DNA of 64,000 nt, taken from assembly GCA_002104905.1 (NCBI GenBank), contig MCFE01000086.1:1-64000 (forward strand). Reading direction: 5' to 3'. How positions within the stretch are numbered: the first letter of the stretch is position 1; every line of letters starts with the position of its first letter. This DNA comes from Basidiobolus meristosporus CBS 931.73 (taxonomy: Eukaryota > Basidiobolomycota > Basidiobolomycetes > Basidiobolales > Basidiobolaceae). The position numbers and the translations under genes are program-made. Positions 39,511 through 51,891 of the stretch are shown in pieces. The notes under the pieces are model-generated. The model was not told the DNA's origin. It searched no databases and saw nothing but the letters and a program-made list of their open reading frames with translations.

Positions 39511-42450
39511 TGCAAGACTCTCCTCCGATATATTAAAGAAACTTTGGGAAACGAAAAGCGAAGCTCAATGGTATGTGACGAATAGATCAACGAGTAACTG
39601 TCTAGGAATCGGGTTGGATCCGGCCACAGGGTGAGCTATGTACGAGAAAAACGAATGCCGAATTGCAACCAAGGTTTGGAAAGAGAAGCAGGCGAATGGA
39701 ACGAGGTCGTCCAGAGGTAGTTTTTCTTTGAGCCAAGAAGAGCGGAAGAAGCCAAACTGGCAACCAAAGATTGAGAGTGAAATATGGAACAGAAGCTAAG
39801 GAGAGCAAGTAGGTGGAAGGGGGTAAAAATAAGAATGGTGAGACGATTTTGCCAAATCCAGCCTCTAATCCTACTGCTTGTATAATTTGGGATGTTTGAA
39901 CCGAAATAAGCCATGTTCCTTCAGATCACCCCAATGGGATTTTTTTGGAATGGGAAATTCGCACCGACCGACGGACATCGCAGACAAAGGGATATTAAAA
40001 ATTGACGGCCAATGTGTATGTAGTGTTTTCTACGAAACTGTGTTCTCAACGTTGTCTCCTGACATCTCCCTACATCGCCAAACAAGCATCCCAGTGGAAA
40101 CCAACACTGCCGTGTTTCCACCCACCCATTTCCGATGCAGAGGATGCTTAGGGAAGTTTCCAAGCGGGTGTCTCATTCGCAAACTTCCGCAATGATCTCA
40201 GCACTCGCCAACCCCTTGGTGGGCGATCACGTGCACGAGCTGGATATAGATGGCAGCGTGACCGGTAATTCACCACGATCCTCAATGGATTCCATGGCAT
40301 GGATAAATTGGCGAAGGGGTGAGTTATCAGCCACACACAAGCTGTGCTCGAGATGATGGCAGTCCAGCTGATAATTATAGATTCTCCGCATAAGGCAAAG
40401 ATCGATTCTGCTCACGATATGACTGATCGGGAGGGGTCGCGCTTGGCGGGCCAGGGCGATTGGTACGTCGGGATGATTCGCCAGCTACCACTCCCGTGGG
40501 CCAGTGGACGAAACAAAGACTCAGTCTCTCCTAGCGTTAATTCAGCGGCAGCGTATCATGTCTGGCTGCTCTGCATCGGTGGCGAGTGCCGGTATTGGCT
40601 GATTGGAAGCCAGGCCGTCAGTAAGAATATAACTGCCTCAGCTAGGCCGCTGGCTACATTGGGGTGATTCAACGGGCTCTACTACTCTGTTGGCCCTCCG
40701 CCCTAATCTGGCCAATAATCCAAGCCATCCGGCGAGCCTGCTAAATGGCCGATTCTAATGACAGGTACCCAGGACTGAAATGGAAGTGCATGACAAATTG
40801 ACGCTTCCAAATATGGCAACTACCACCTGGTGTATACCTGACTACCTTATGCCTGTCTCATATATCACGCAGACTGGGACTTGCAGATATATGAGGTTGG
40901 CGACAGAGGTGCTAAATGAATAGGTCTCAGAAATCTGAAGATCCGGAGAGTCTGTTATGGATAAGTGCTTCCTAGAGGCGCCCTACACCTGACCCATCCA
41001 GCGTACTGGCTGCTTGAGTGGAACAGCGCATGCTCAGGCTAGCTGGCTGTTGCTTTCCGCAACAAGGCTGGCCTAGCCAGTAGCGCAGCGTGACAGGCCG
41101 TCCTGCTGGCTTTCCACGCAATCTAGCTAGGTCCATGGGTTCCCAATGCTTAGCTGACATACGATATTCCGTGGGCTGGTTTGCTGGTGCATTGCCAATG
41201 CCTAGACATGCTCCTCCTCAGTCATCTGTTTGATTTGTTCAACATACAATGCCGCTCCGATCCTGATCATGGGATCCGACTGAACGGATATGTTGGTGTG
41301 GCGGGTATGCAACTAGGTTTGATACACAATAATCGAGTTGAAACCGGCCTGCGTTATGCCGCACCGCCCACGGATGAATATTGACCACCACAAGCAGTGG
41401 TTCCCTGAAAGACGGTCGACGATTGTCCCGAGGAGGCGTTAATGATGCCCATGGATGATGGTTAATGGCTGTAGTAGCGACCGACCCAACTAAATAAGGT
41501 GCAGCTATCATGTACATCAAACCCGCCCCTTACTGATTCATTTGTGATACCCTATCTCTCCCTGCATCTTTGGCTGTCAGCAGCTGCTAGAAAATCCTTG
41601 CAGGACGAAAACATGAGAAAGGATGGGTACGGCGGAGCAAATGGAATTGGTTGGGTGCAGTAGTATGATTCGTGAAACGCTCCATCTACCTCCATCACAT
41701 ACCGTGGCCAAGCCCAGGGTGAATTCGAAACCCCGTCGCGAGAAATTCCCGCGGGGCATGCGGCAGAAACCAGACACCCTCCACGGAGGATTCCTTGCAT
41801 CTCTCCTGAGAGCAATCGACAAGTTGTGACGATTCTTCAAACTCATTCGACCTTCACAACACTGTTGGATTCTCCAATACCATCCCATAGGATTCCGGAT
41901 TGGCTTGGTGCAGCGGTTGCGTATTCATCGGCATGTTCCCCTAATATTCCATCATTCCCAACTCCACCCCAGGTTGCTGGTGTTGGGAATGATCAGGGTT
42001 CACCACACGGCCACCGTGTTTCCAAATTCTCGGCCGCATAATCCTGCGTAAGTATCGGGAGTTGCTTTGCTGTGTAACCAGCCTTGATAGATGGCCTCAA
42101 GCCATCTGCGTCACTGGTGCGCTCGTGATATAGAAATCATATATGGTTCAACGCAAATTCATGGGGTTGGTGATTGACCCATGATCTGAGATTCGGAACG
42201 CAATCTGGCCAGTTCAATCATTGCATGGAGTTTATCTGATGATTTGTCATGTACTCGAATACTGGATTTCCTGGTTGGAGTAGGTGGTTGTAAGGTGTTG
42301 TCTAATCCTTTCAACTTGTTAACCATCATCCAAACATTTCCATTCTACAGGCCAGTGCAAATTGACTACTTTGGCAACTCCACGACTTTGCATCCTCCTT
42401 TCCGACTATGGAGATTCCATTCTGGATGAGTCGGTGGCTGATGAATCTTG
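39511..42450. other. Intergenic, no gene supported
   Basis: 2.9 kb with CpG content like the gene island. Open frames on both strands stay at or below about 110 codons and none is recognisable. No repeat of the downstream families is seen here, so this is the edge of the gene island before the repeat block. Confidence 0.45.
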
Positions 42451-42791
42451 TGCTGCAAGATTTTAGGGAGTACTGGAAGTGACTTGGAGAACTAGAAGAA
42501 TTGCATGATATTTGCTTGTTGTCTTATTGAGCCCAAGTATGTATGCTTTTAGGGAAACTTTGTAAACTAATGATACAAATACCTTATGGAGGATCCCAGG
42601 AAACTGGGTGCAAAGTTTGGGGCTTTTGAACAAGGTTAAAATATTGGTGACTTCCAGGCCTTCACTAGTTTCAGGAAATAGCCAATATCTTACAAAGTAA
42701 ATGTTAAGTAAATAGCTCATAGCTAAGCAACATACTGGATAGAGCTTCAAGGTATATAAGTGGTGTGGGTGTAAACTCAATATTTGCTGTA
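42451..42791 (-). repeat. Diverged copia-type LTR relic
   Basis: Follows the copia LTR base order with many changes: TGCTGCAAGATTTTAGGGAG against TGTTGTAAGAGTCTTGGAG, then GGAAGTGACTTGGAGAAC, and GGTGCAAAGTTTGGGGCTTTT further in. It is followed by CCCCCACTCAAC, a polypurine complement like that of the intact elements, so it is the 3' LTR of a minus-strand element of a related family. No internal coding region remains. Confidence 0.65.
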
Positions 42792-43256
42792 CCCCCACTC
42801 AACCATGGTAAAAGTGTAAACTGAAACACTTTATTTACTGATACATGTGTGTGGGTAAATAATCTGTGTACCTTTAAACTAATACTGGAATAATGTGGTA
42901 TCCAGTACAGCTATATGATTATATAGTAATTTTACTACTATTTATATCCCTTGTATACTGGAGATAGTGGCAGAATACAAAGCTGACACATCTGAAACAG
43001 CCTTTGTATCTCAATTCATACTACCCTAGCTTTGAGCCTTTGATCCTTTTTGGAAAGTAGTACATTGTTCTGGCCATATAACAGGGGCATATATAGAACC
43101 CAATAACTTGTTACTTACAGCTGCTACTTATTTGAGGAAATATGTACTATATCTGCTGGACCTCAAGTTATGTATTTATTAGTTGATTTGCATTTTCCTT
43201 GATTCCTCTCCGAATGTTAATTTAGAATACTCTTTCACTTTTTCACAGTCCTTACT
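42792..43256. other. Decayed AT-rich sequence
   Basis: No open frame or family match. Possibly internal sequence of the element whose LTR lies at 42451-42791. Confidence 0.35.
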
Positions 43257-43580
43257 AAACTTGTTCCATTGTACTGTGCCAGGGCATGTGGTGCAATCTG
43301 TGGTCCCTAAGAACAACCAGGTGCAATATTATAGCTACTAGTAGGCAGGTTTGCTCTTGGACAATTTGCACTATGTGGGACAATCTTGCATACTATAGCA
43401 CAATCTGACATGGTGAGGTTGGCCCAGATGATCACACTAGCTTGTAATGCTTGTATCACATGTATGATTAGATACCACCATTATGATAGGTAAAATCTGG
43501 TGTTTTGCTATGTTTCTTAAATATAAATGGAAATATATGCAAATCACACTGTGGAGTATACTGATGCATACCATTGAAGT

Positions 43581-43929
43581 TGTTGCAAAAATTTGTAATT
43601 CCACCTAAATATTCACCTAACTTAGTCACTTAGATCACTACCTTCAAATCCTAGAGAATACTGACCAAATTCCTTGTTGGGATTCACTTGGAATATTTTC
43701 ACCAAGCTACCAGGTACCCAGAACATGAAAATTCTCAAAGTTGTCCAAACAGCCCCAAACTTTGCACACATGTTCTTGAGACCTTCCTTAACCTTTTCTA
43801 CATGTTTGTAATGCCAAGATTATGTAAAAGTATAAACACTACTTTTACAATCAATAAATCATTAAGTGAAAACCACATAATCTACTTGTTCTTCCAATCA
43901 CTTCCAATATCTCCAAGACTCTTACAACA
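43581..43929 (+). repeat. 5' LTR of copia element 3
   Basis: Starts TGTTGCAAAAATTTG, ends CTCTTACAACA. Followed by GGCTATGAGCCCC, the half-tRNA primer site with one change. TATAAA-like and AATAAA motifs are present near 43830-43860. Confidence 0.92.
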
Positions 43930-43942
43930 GGCTATGAGCCCC
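43930..43942 (+). other. Primer-binding site of copia element 3
   Basis: GGCTATGAGCCCC directly after the LTR; complement of the initiator tRNA-Met anticodon region with one T-to-C change against element 2. The ATG at 43934-43936 starts gag in the same frame as in element 2. Confidence 0.75.
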
Positions 43943-45658
43943 AAGCTGTCCCTCAATGCAATGTCTACTACTGCTATTGCTGGAATTTTTCCCTCTGCTG
44001 AAAAGTTGGATGGATCTAACTACCAAGTGTGGAAGGTGAAGATGAAGATGCTGCTACAAGAAAGAGGCCTTTGGGATATTGTCATAGGAGAGGAATACCC
44101 TCCTAAAAACGGGGGGAGAGGCAGCCTTAAAGTACCAGAAGAAAGAACAAAGTGCCTTCAACTGCACTTGCCTCAATATTAAAGACAAATTGCTAATTCA
44201 ATGCTCAAGAGCAAAAATGGCAAAGAATGCCTGGAAGGCATTAGATGACACCTACCAGTCATGTTCAGCTGCTAAGAAAATGTATCTGAGACAAAAATTC
44301 TTGACTACAAAGATACTGCCAGGAGAAGAAATGAAAAATCTAATTAACAGAAATACCCTGCTGGTGGATGAAATGGAATCTGTGGGTGTACCAACTACTG
44401 ATGAGGATGTAATAATTGCCATCCTGAATAGTCTGACAGACAGGTTTCAGGGCCTTGTATCAGCCCTAGAGTCCAGAACTGAAGATTTGACCTTAAATTA
44501 TGTTTATGGAGGGTTCCTGGATGAAGAATTAAGAAAATCAAGCGCTGTGGTAGGGTCAACATACCTCCCACAGACAAGTTTATTCATATAGTCATTATGA
44601 TATACTTATCCATATTTTATCTTATCAGTATTATCCCATTCTTCTTTTGCCCATATTATCAGTATTATCCCCATATGATGTTTACCCTGATTAGTTATTA
44701 TCATTAGTTATCCCAGATGTTATTCAGCTTTGTGATCAGTAGATGTATCTATATAAGGCAAGTACCCGCATCAGTACCTGTGACACATGACCTAGGCCTG
44801 TGTTACCATCCCTACCATTTCAATACCGTATATGGTATTTCTATGTTGCACAGGTTTCAGACTACTGATTCCTGATTGGTTGGATGTGCTGTGCCCTTTA
44901 GAACCTTGCAGGACATTCTTGGCATATTTTTAGCTCATTGTGATGTCATCAAGAATTCCACTGATACCTAGAATCTTCTAGAACCTTGTCATTAGTAATC
45001 ACTTGGCAATCAGGAAAAGTATTTAAGGGAAAGCAATCCCTCATCAATAAATCATCCCTTCTATCAGTAACACTTCTACCTTATTGATTAGCAGTTGATC
45101 ACTGCACCTGCCTTCAACAGTACATCTCAGACCTGCAATCAAGGAGCTTTTCAGGGTAGTACACAAGACACACAGAGACCTTTGGAGACACTTGGAGCAC
45201 CTAGGAAGCTAGAGAAGCAGGAGCTTTTATCATAGTGGCATATTGACAAAGACACCAGCAGTTTAGACACAGAGGCTATTGCACCCATCAGACACCTCAC
45301 ACACCTTGAGTTGTGTAGTTTCTCCCAGGAGTACCTCTATACCACCACAGTGCTAATAAGAAGGAAGAAGAAAATGCTTCAATAAGCAATGATAACCAGC
45401 AAAGGAGGTACCCAAGACCCTACAAAGGCAACTGCAACCTGTTTTGTAATTACTGCAAAAGGAAAGGACACACATCAGACCGGTGCTTCAAAAAGAAAGA
45501 TAGTCAGCAGAAAAAGCCTGAATATGGAAATGCTGCAACAACTGAAGATAGACTATTCATATCTGCACCAAATATGACCACAAGCCAGGATTCTCAGACA
45601 TAGTATATTGACTCTATAGCATCTCAAGACTTTACACACCAAAAAGAACTTTTTACCC
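43934..45658 (+). pseudogene. Copia element 3 gag-protease remnant
   Basis: Gag starts at the ATG in the primer site (MSPKLSLNAM), shifts frame at an insertion near 44110-44120, continues 44190-44545 (KNAWKALDDTYQSC), is interrupted by the solo LTR 44546-45349, then resumes with the zinc knuckle CNYCKRKGHTSDRC (near 45447) and a damaged protease region (WYIDSGA replaced by a TAG-containing stretch near 45600). It breaks at 45658 where Harbinger-like copy A inserted. Confidence 0.88.
44546..45349. repeat. Solo LTR of an unidentified retrotransposon family (about 804 bp)
   Basis: Inserted in gag of copia element 3. Termini TGTGGTAG ... ACCACCACA form short inverted repeats of TG...CA type. Flanks AGCGC(T) and GTGCT overlap the uninterrupted gag sequence AGCGCC, giving a 4-6 bp duplication with one change. 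Inside are a TATATAAGG box (near 44753) and AATAAATCA (near 45047), as expected for an LTR. No coding sequence. Confidence 0.75.
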
Positions 45659-46403
45659 AATAGACTTGTTCCATTGTACCATGCCAGGGCGCGCGGCGTG
45701 ATCCGCGGTTGCAAAGAACAATCGGGCGCAATATTATAGCTACCAGAAGGCAGGATTGTTCTTGGACGATTTTGCACTATGCGGGACGATCTTGCACACT
45801 ATGGCACAATCTGACACAATGAGGTTGGCGCGGATGATTGCGCCAACTTGTAATGCTTGCATCACGTGCCCGATCGGATACCGCTATAATGGCAGGTAAA
45901 ATCCGGTATTTGGATATGTTTCCTTAATGTAAATGGAAATAAATGTGTATCACACTATAAGCTACACTGATACTTACCATTTTGGTTACCCTCAATCCAA
46001 TTGGACGGTATCTCAGTGGTTAATTGGTCCAAAAGTATCCTGAAGCTGGCAGCCCCCAATTGGCTCATTGACTACTGAAAAAGCTACCTGATTTGCCATC
46101 AAATATTCAATTTTGCCCATTGAGCAAGTAAATCCCTGATCCTAGTGATTGGGCAAGGTGTCATAGCTAGCATGCAAGCAATTGTGTAGGTGCAAAACAG
46201 ATCCAATAGCTGCACTGGTATTACAGATGACATATATATATGCAGGGTGTTTATTTATAGGGGTTCTGTCTCAAATGTGAGACGACCTTGATATTACTTA
46301 TATCAAAAATTTGATGATCACTGATTTGCAATGGCTTGATTTGGATCGCAAAAAAAAGGGTTGTCGGGATCATTACAAATGTGAGCGATTCAAAGCGATC
46401 GCA

Positions 46404-47565
46404 TCATCTTCTCCTGGGTTTTTTTCTCACAGGGATTACTACTGAAGCATTTGGTAGTGACTCACTTTGCACACCTATACTACTTCCTGGCTGACTATCA
46501 TCTTGGCTACTTGTGTATTTGTAGTCAGTATTTTGCCTCCTAGTTGATGAGTGCGATGCTGCAGCTTGGCCGCGCTGAATCGCTCCGACTGAACCAACTG
46601 AACCAACTGAACCGGCCTGTAGTGCCACGCGCTGACGCGTTCTTTTACTTGCCAAGAGCTCCGGTGGTTGAGTCACTTCATGTTGGTCATCATCAGTCAG
46701 TTCACCAGAAGTAACTTGCTGATGGTCAGGCAAAACAGCACGCGCAGGCGCGCCTTGACGCGTTGAGATGGCCCTTGGCTGAGTTTGATGTGATGCCGCA
46801 TGTTGACGCGACTTGGTCTGCTCCAATGGACTTGTGTCTAAATGAGCAGTTTGGCAAGTTCTGGTAGTTTTGCTCTGAAGCGCGCGCGTTGACCCAATGC
46901 GCGTTGACTTAACACGGGGTGTTCTGGTAAAGGGTGTTGGCGTGGTCTGGACTGACGTGCGCTGGCGCGCTGTGGTTGCAAGAGATGGTAGGGAATCCAG
47001 CGAGGCGTGCTGGCGTGATCTGGACAATGTTGCTCACGGTCTGTATTCTTCCTCCTGAAGCTCACCATCTGATTCCTCAAGGTATTCACTTACCCTCTGT
47101 CTGATACTTTGGAGCTGATGCCTGGATGAGTCCTGTGTATATTGCTCTCGGAAGCCACTTAGCTCTACTAATATATCACATAGTACATTAGTCATTTGAG
47201 GCAAAACTCATTCAAAATCTCTTTGGTTCCCAAAGTTGAGGCACGAACGGACGCGTCCGGCCCGTACTGTGCAAATTGCACGCAAAATTGTTCCCGCGCG
47301 GCTTCCTCGTCAAATCCCTCACTCTCAGCTCATTCTTGATTTCAATACTTGTCTTGTTATATATCTTTTTACATACATCGGCTGGCATCTTGATGTAGAA
47401 CTCATGCCACAGCTTTCTACTCAAATTCTTCCATCTTTGTCGACTCTCTGAGGTATCTAGTTCTGCTAGATTAATCAGTAGTGCCCAAATATCTGTATGA
47501 AGGCTCATCATAGACACTTGGGCCATACTAAAATCATTTGGCAAGAACTCGAACGGATCCGACAT
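46404..47565 (-). pseudogene. ORF1 of Harbinger-like copy A (accessory protein)
   Basis: Starts MSDPFEFLPNDF at 47565. The first block has LWALL-type helices and SRQRWKNLSRKLWHEFYIKMP, reminiscent of a small helical DNA- or protein-binding module; I do not recognise a named domain. A short deletion after NELRVR (near 47315) shifts the frame, and a second shift occurs near 47030-47090. The C-terminal part is Ser/Thr/Gln/Arg-rich and ends in the basic cluster KKPRRR, a possible nuclear signal. Harbinger elements usually encode such a second protein that helps transposase reach DNA, so this is the likely role by position. Same protein in copies B, C and D. Confidence 0.7.
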
Positions 47566-48017
47566 CGACTTTTCCGGTCCGGACCGTGCTTATGAGCTGG
47601 GGGATGGGTTTTGTCTGGGTTGTACTAAAGATGAGTTGAGGCTTGGTATGGGGACCATAGCAACGGATTTGGATACTTATACAGCAGTATATTGGCATCA
47701 ACCTGGTCTTATATGAAATATATATGAAAACTAAAGTGATTGTTGAATTTTCCATATATTATGCATGATGCATCTTGGATTGCGTTGACACGGATCAGAT
47801 CACATCAATCGCAGATTTCCTATTTGATTATAGACCTATGATTAAAGCATCAATAAAAGTACCAAGGCATTGTTTGCGGATGATTTTTGCGACATAATGA
47901 TGGGATACATGGCAATTAATGGAGATTTAACCATAATGTGTTAAAAATCAGATAAATAACGCAGATCGCGCCAAATCAATTCAAACCACCACCATACAAT
48001 CTTCCATCAATTTTAAT

Positions 48018-48300
48018 ATGACTTACTCATCTGAATGGTCTTTTCTCATCAATCCCATCACTACCACTGGATTTCCTTTTGACACACTGGAGGAGATCTA
48101 TTCCAAGTACTGTGGACCATCAACCCCAATCTACTCAAGGAGATCCCTTGTTAAGCTTCTCTGCTATTACAAGAACTACTGCCCTACAAGGTTTCATCCC
48201 ACCATGCACAGTATGTTCATACAAGAAGTCATCCACTGAGAGAAATGTGTCTGGAGCATTATAAAGAGTAAATAAAGCAAGGAAAGCACTATTCTGAGCA
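48018..48300 (+). pseudogene. ORF2 (DDE transposase) of copy A, internally deleted
   Basis: MTYSSEWSFLINPITTTGFPFDTLEEIY begins exactly like ORF2 of copy C (N-terminal SFLINPITTTG). After HPTMH the sequence jumps to the family's last residues (AQYVHTRSH in one frame), removing all three catalytic positions. The divergent gap 47566-48017 between ORF1 and ORF2 should hold both promoters. Confidence 0.72.
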
Positions 48301-48625
48301 ACATAAGTAAGATTGAGTAAAATTACCAGTAACTGTATCATACCACTGGCATCATGGTAGAAATTATAGTGCCAGATAGTGCCGTAGAGTGCCAGATTGA
48401 TCCAGCACTATAAACTGGCTGGCACTATGTGGCACTATCCAACGGAACAAGTCTAATATCAAGAAATTCCAATTAAGAAGGTTTTCATGGGTGATGATAG
48501 AACACTTGATGCAGTGGGAGAAGGAACTATCCAAGTAAACCTAAGAAGCAGTGAAGGAAGCCATACACTGACCTTTAAAGAAGTACTATGTACCAGAAAT
48601 AGCCAAGAACCTACTATCAGTAAGC

Positions 48626-48974
48626 TGTTGTAAGAGTCTTGGAGATATTGGAAGTGATTGGGAGAACAAGTAGATTATGTGGTTTTCACTTAATGATTTA
48701 TTGAATGTAAAAGTAGTATTTATACTTTTACATGGTCTTGGCATTACAAGCACGTAGAATAGGTTAAGGAAGGTCCCAAGAACATATGTGCAAAGTTTGG
48801 GGCTGTTTGGACAACTTTGAGAATTTTCATGTTCTGGGTACCTGGTATTTTGGTGAAAATAATCTAAGTAAATCCCAACAAGGAGTTTGGTCAGTATTCT
48901 CTAGGATTTGAAGGTGATGATCTAAGTGACTAAGTTAGGTGAATATTTAGGTGGAAATACAAATTTTTACAACA
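48626..48974 (-). repeat. Solo copia LTR inside copia element 3, reverse orientation
   Basis: 349 bp, starts TGTTGTAAGAG and ends TTTTTACAACA. Flanks TAAGC (48621-48625) and TATGC (48975-48979) are a 5-bp duplication with one change. The interrupted gene re-joins as GTAAGC-AAGGCC in the pre-integrase region. No internal part is left, so an LTR-LTR recombination product. Confidence 0.9.
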
Positions 48975-51880
48975 TATGCAAGGCCACAGCAGAAGGACTC
49001 AGCTTCAGCTTTGACAATTCTGGATGTAAGATCACAGATCAAAATGGTGCCCATATTGCTTTGGGTATCAGTGATAAGAATCTATACAAGTTGACTTATA
49101 TTCCATCATATTTGGAAGCCAATATCAGTAACTTAATTGAACAAACACCAATGCTTTGGCACAGGAGATCTGGGCACTTCAATTTTGATTATTTGCGCAA
49201 AATGATCAAGTATCAGCTAATTTCTGGAGTAAAAATTGCTCCCCCAGCTAGTTTGGAGCACTGTGAAGCCTGCATATCTGGGAAACAAGCCAGACAACCG
49301 TTCAACAGCTCTGGGTTAATCAAAACTAAGAAAAAATTAGATCTAATTCACTCAGATCTGTGTGGACCTATGCCAAATATATTTCTGTGTGGACCTATGC
49401 AAAATTTATCCTTAGGCAGGATGTAGTATTTAATCACTTTTTTTGATGATTATACAAGATACACATGGGTCTACTTCACGGAGAGAATGGAAGAAGCTCT
49501 GTCTAAGCTCAGGGAGTTTAAAGTAATGGTGGAGAGAGAAACTGGTGAAAAAATCAAGAAAATACGCTCTGACAATGGTGGAGAATATACCTCAAAACTC
49601 TTGATCCACTTCTGCAAAATTCATGGGATAAAGCAACAGACTACTATACCATACTCCCCACAGTGAAATGGAGTTGTGGAACATGCTAAATGATCAATAA
49701 TTCATATGGCAAGATCTATGATCCATGATCAAAAATCATCCTATGATTTTTGGGCTGAATTAGTAGCCACTGTAGTGTACTTTAATAGTAGGAGTAATAA
49801 CAGAATACCTTGTGATTCTACTACATCTGAAGCATGGTATGCATACAGACCAAGTGCAGAACATCTAAGAATATTTGGGTGTACAGTGTATGCCAAGAAA
49901 CTGCCTAGAAATCAGTTAAAATTTGAGCCAGAAAGTGAAAAATGCATATTTTTGGGTTACTGCAATGAGAGTAAAGCATGACTCTACAATACTGAGCAAA
50001 GAAGCTAATCAAGTCCAGGGATGTGTTGTTTGATGTAAATCCAAAATTTTCATGAAAATGACATCACATGATGACAAAAATCTGATCGCAAGTCCATCAA
50101 TTGTCAGGATTGAATCAGAGCAAAACAGTGAAATTTTTTCACTCCAGAGGACTCTACAACCATGGTTAAGCCTGAATCAGTGCCCAGGAATATCCCAGAA
50201 GTGACCATTCCAGTATCAAATGCCCAGAGATTCAATTGGACAAGAAATAGCCCATATTACTCTATCAATAAGGGAACAAACTTAGCCTATGCCTATTCAG
50301 TCCATATTGATGAGCCCCAGACTGTAAAAGAGGCTCTAAATAGGCCTCAGATGAGGTTTTGTAGATCTGCAATGACTGAGGAATATCAGGCCCTGATGGA
50401 AAATCAGACCTGGGACTTAGTCAAATTACCAATCAACCAAAAATCAATTGGATGAAGATGGGTCTTCAAGACAAAATACAAGGCTGATGGTACAATTGAA
50501 GGATACAAAGCAAGACTTGTAGCCAAAGGATACTCTCAAACAAAACAACTTGACTATACTGAGACCTTTGCACCAGTAGCCAAGTTGAATTCCATCAGAT
50601 TAATATTGGCTATTGCAGCCATATATAAGCTTTTTATTCTTCAAGTGGATGTAAAAACTGCATTCTTGAATGTAGAACTTGATGAGGATGTGTATATGGA
50701 CCAGCCTGATGGGTTTTTTGACTAAGATTACCCCCATTTGGTCTGCAAGCTTAAAAAGTCACTGTATGGTCTCAAACAATTACCAAGAGCCTGGAATTGC
50801 AAAATAGATTCTTATTTGGAATCTTTGAGTTTCAAAAGGAGTAATGCTGACTATAGTATATACTATAAGCCAGATAGAGCAAATCCAGTTCTATTAGCTC
50901 TTTATGTGGATGATCTTATTATAGCCACCAATAACCTAAAACATTGGAAGAGACTAAATCCAGCCTATCTAAGGAGTTCAAGATATCCAATCTAGGAGAA
51001 CTCAGATAATACATAGGGATTAAGTTCTCTATAAACAGAAGTACCCAGACTATTACCCTAAGCCAATCCAAGTATATTCAAGATATACTAAAGAAGTACA
51101 AAGTGGAAGACTGTAAACTGGCAGCTACCCCAATGGAGACAAACCTTAACTTGGTCAAAATGCAACCAAATCAAGAGAGCTGGGTGCCATCTGAAAGCCC
51201 TGACTTTCCTTCTCAATCTATAGTCAACAGTCTGATGTATATCATGCTTGGAACACATCCAGATATCTCATATTCAGTGGGAGTTGTCAGCCATCATAAT
51301 CAGAACTATGGTTCTGATCATATTGCAGTAGTTAAGTGGATTTTGATGCCTGAAAGGAACTGCTGATATTTGCCTAAGATACACTTATAAGGATTCAGAG
51401 CAGGATCTTTTGGGATACTCTGATACTGATTGGGGACAAAATTTGGAAGACAGAAGATCCACCTCAGGATACACCTTTCTTTAGTGTGAAGGAGCACTTT
51501 CATATAATTCAAGAAAGCAACCAACCATAGCACTTCCCACCACAGAGGCAGAGTATATGGCAGCCTGTGAAGCTACAAAAGAAGCAATGTGGTTAAGAAA
51601 GCTTTTTACAGATTTAGGCCTATGTCAAAAAACACCTATTACTTTATTTCAAGATAATCAAGCATGTATACAATTGGGTAGAAATCCCAATGTTCATGCT
51701 AGAACCAAGCACATAGATATTAGACATCATTTCATACATGAAGCTATAGAGAATAACTTAGTAAGCTTAGTTTACTGTCCAACAGATGAAATGATTGCAG
51801 ACATATTTACCAAACCATTAGCTAGAGACAAGTTTGAATATCTTAGGTCAAAATTAGGACTAGTCAGTATGAACATTTAG
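48975..51880 (+). pseudogene. Copia element 3 pol remnant
   Basis: Pre-integrase (LWHRRSGHFNFDYL), then KTKKKLDLIHSDLCGPM: here the homopolymer is A6 (near 49331) and the frame enters integrase correctly, unlike elements 1 and 2. Integrase SDNGGEY near 49572, reverse transcriptase LYVDDLI near 50900, RNase H STTEAEYMA-type (TTEAEYMAACEATKEAMW) near 51545, with AGA (Arg) at 51720 where elements 1 and 2 have TGA. Stop TAG 51878-51880, then the polypurine-like tract GAGTGGAAG before the LTR. Many stops and shifts (for example TAG near 49424, TAA near 50725). Confidence 0.9.
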
Positions 51881-51891
51881 CTGAGTGGAAG

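Larger units (their letters stand above)
45662..48454 (-). mobile_element. Harbinger-like DNA transposon copy A, youngest copy, DDE region deleted
   Basis: 2793 bp inserted in copia element 3. Termini AGACTTGTTCCATTG and (reversed) AGACTTGTTCCGTTGG; 3-bp target duplication AAT (45659-45661, 48455-48457), and the target read without the insertion is CCCAATATCAAG as in other copia copies. Two divergently placed ORFs: ORF1 on minus (46404-47565) and ORF2 on + from 48018. ORF2 is deleted from just after FHPTMH to near its last 20 codons, so the transposase is missing. It remains CpG-rich, unlike copies B-D. Confidence 0.85.

Noticed and set aside
44546-45349. Insertion sequence or group II intron in copia gag
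   Set aside because: TG...CA ends, TATA box, polyadenylation signal and lack of coding or ribozyme features fit a solo LTR better.
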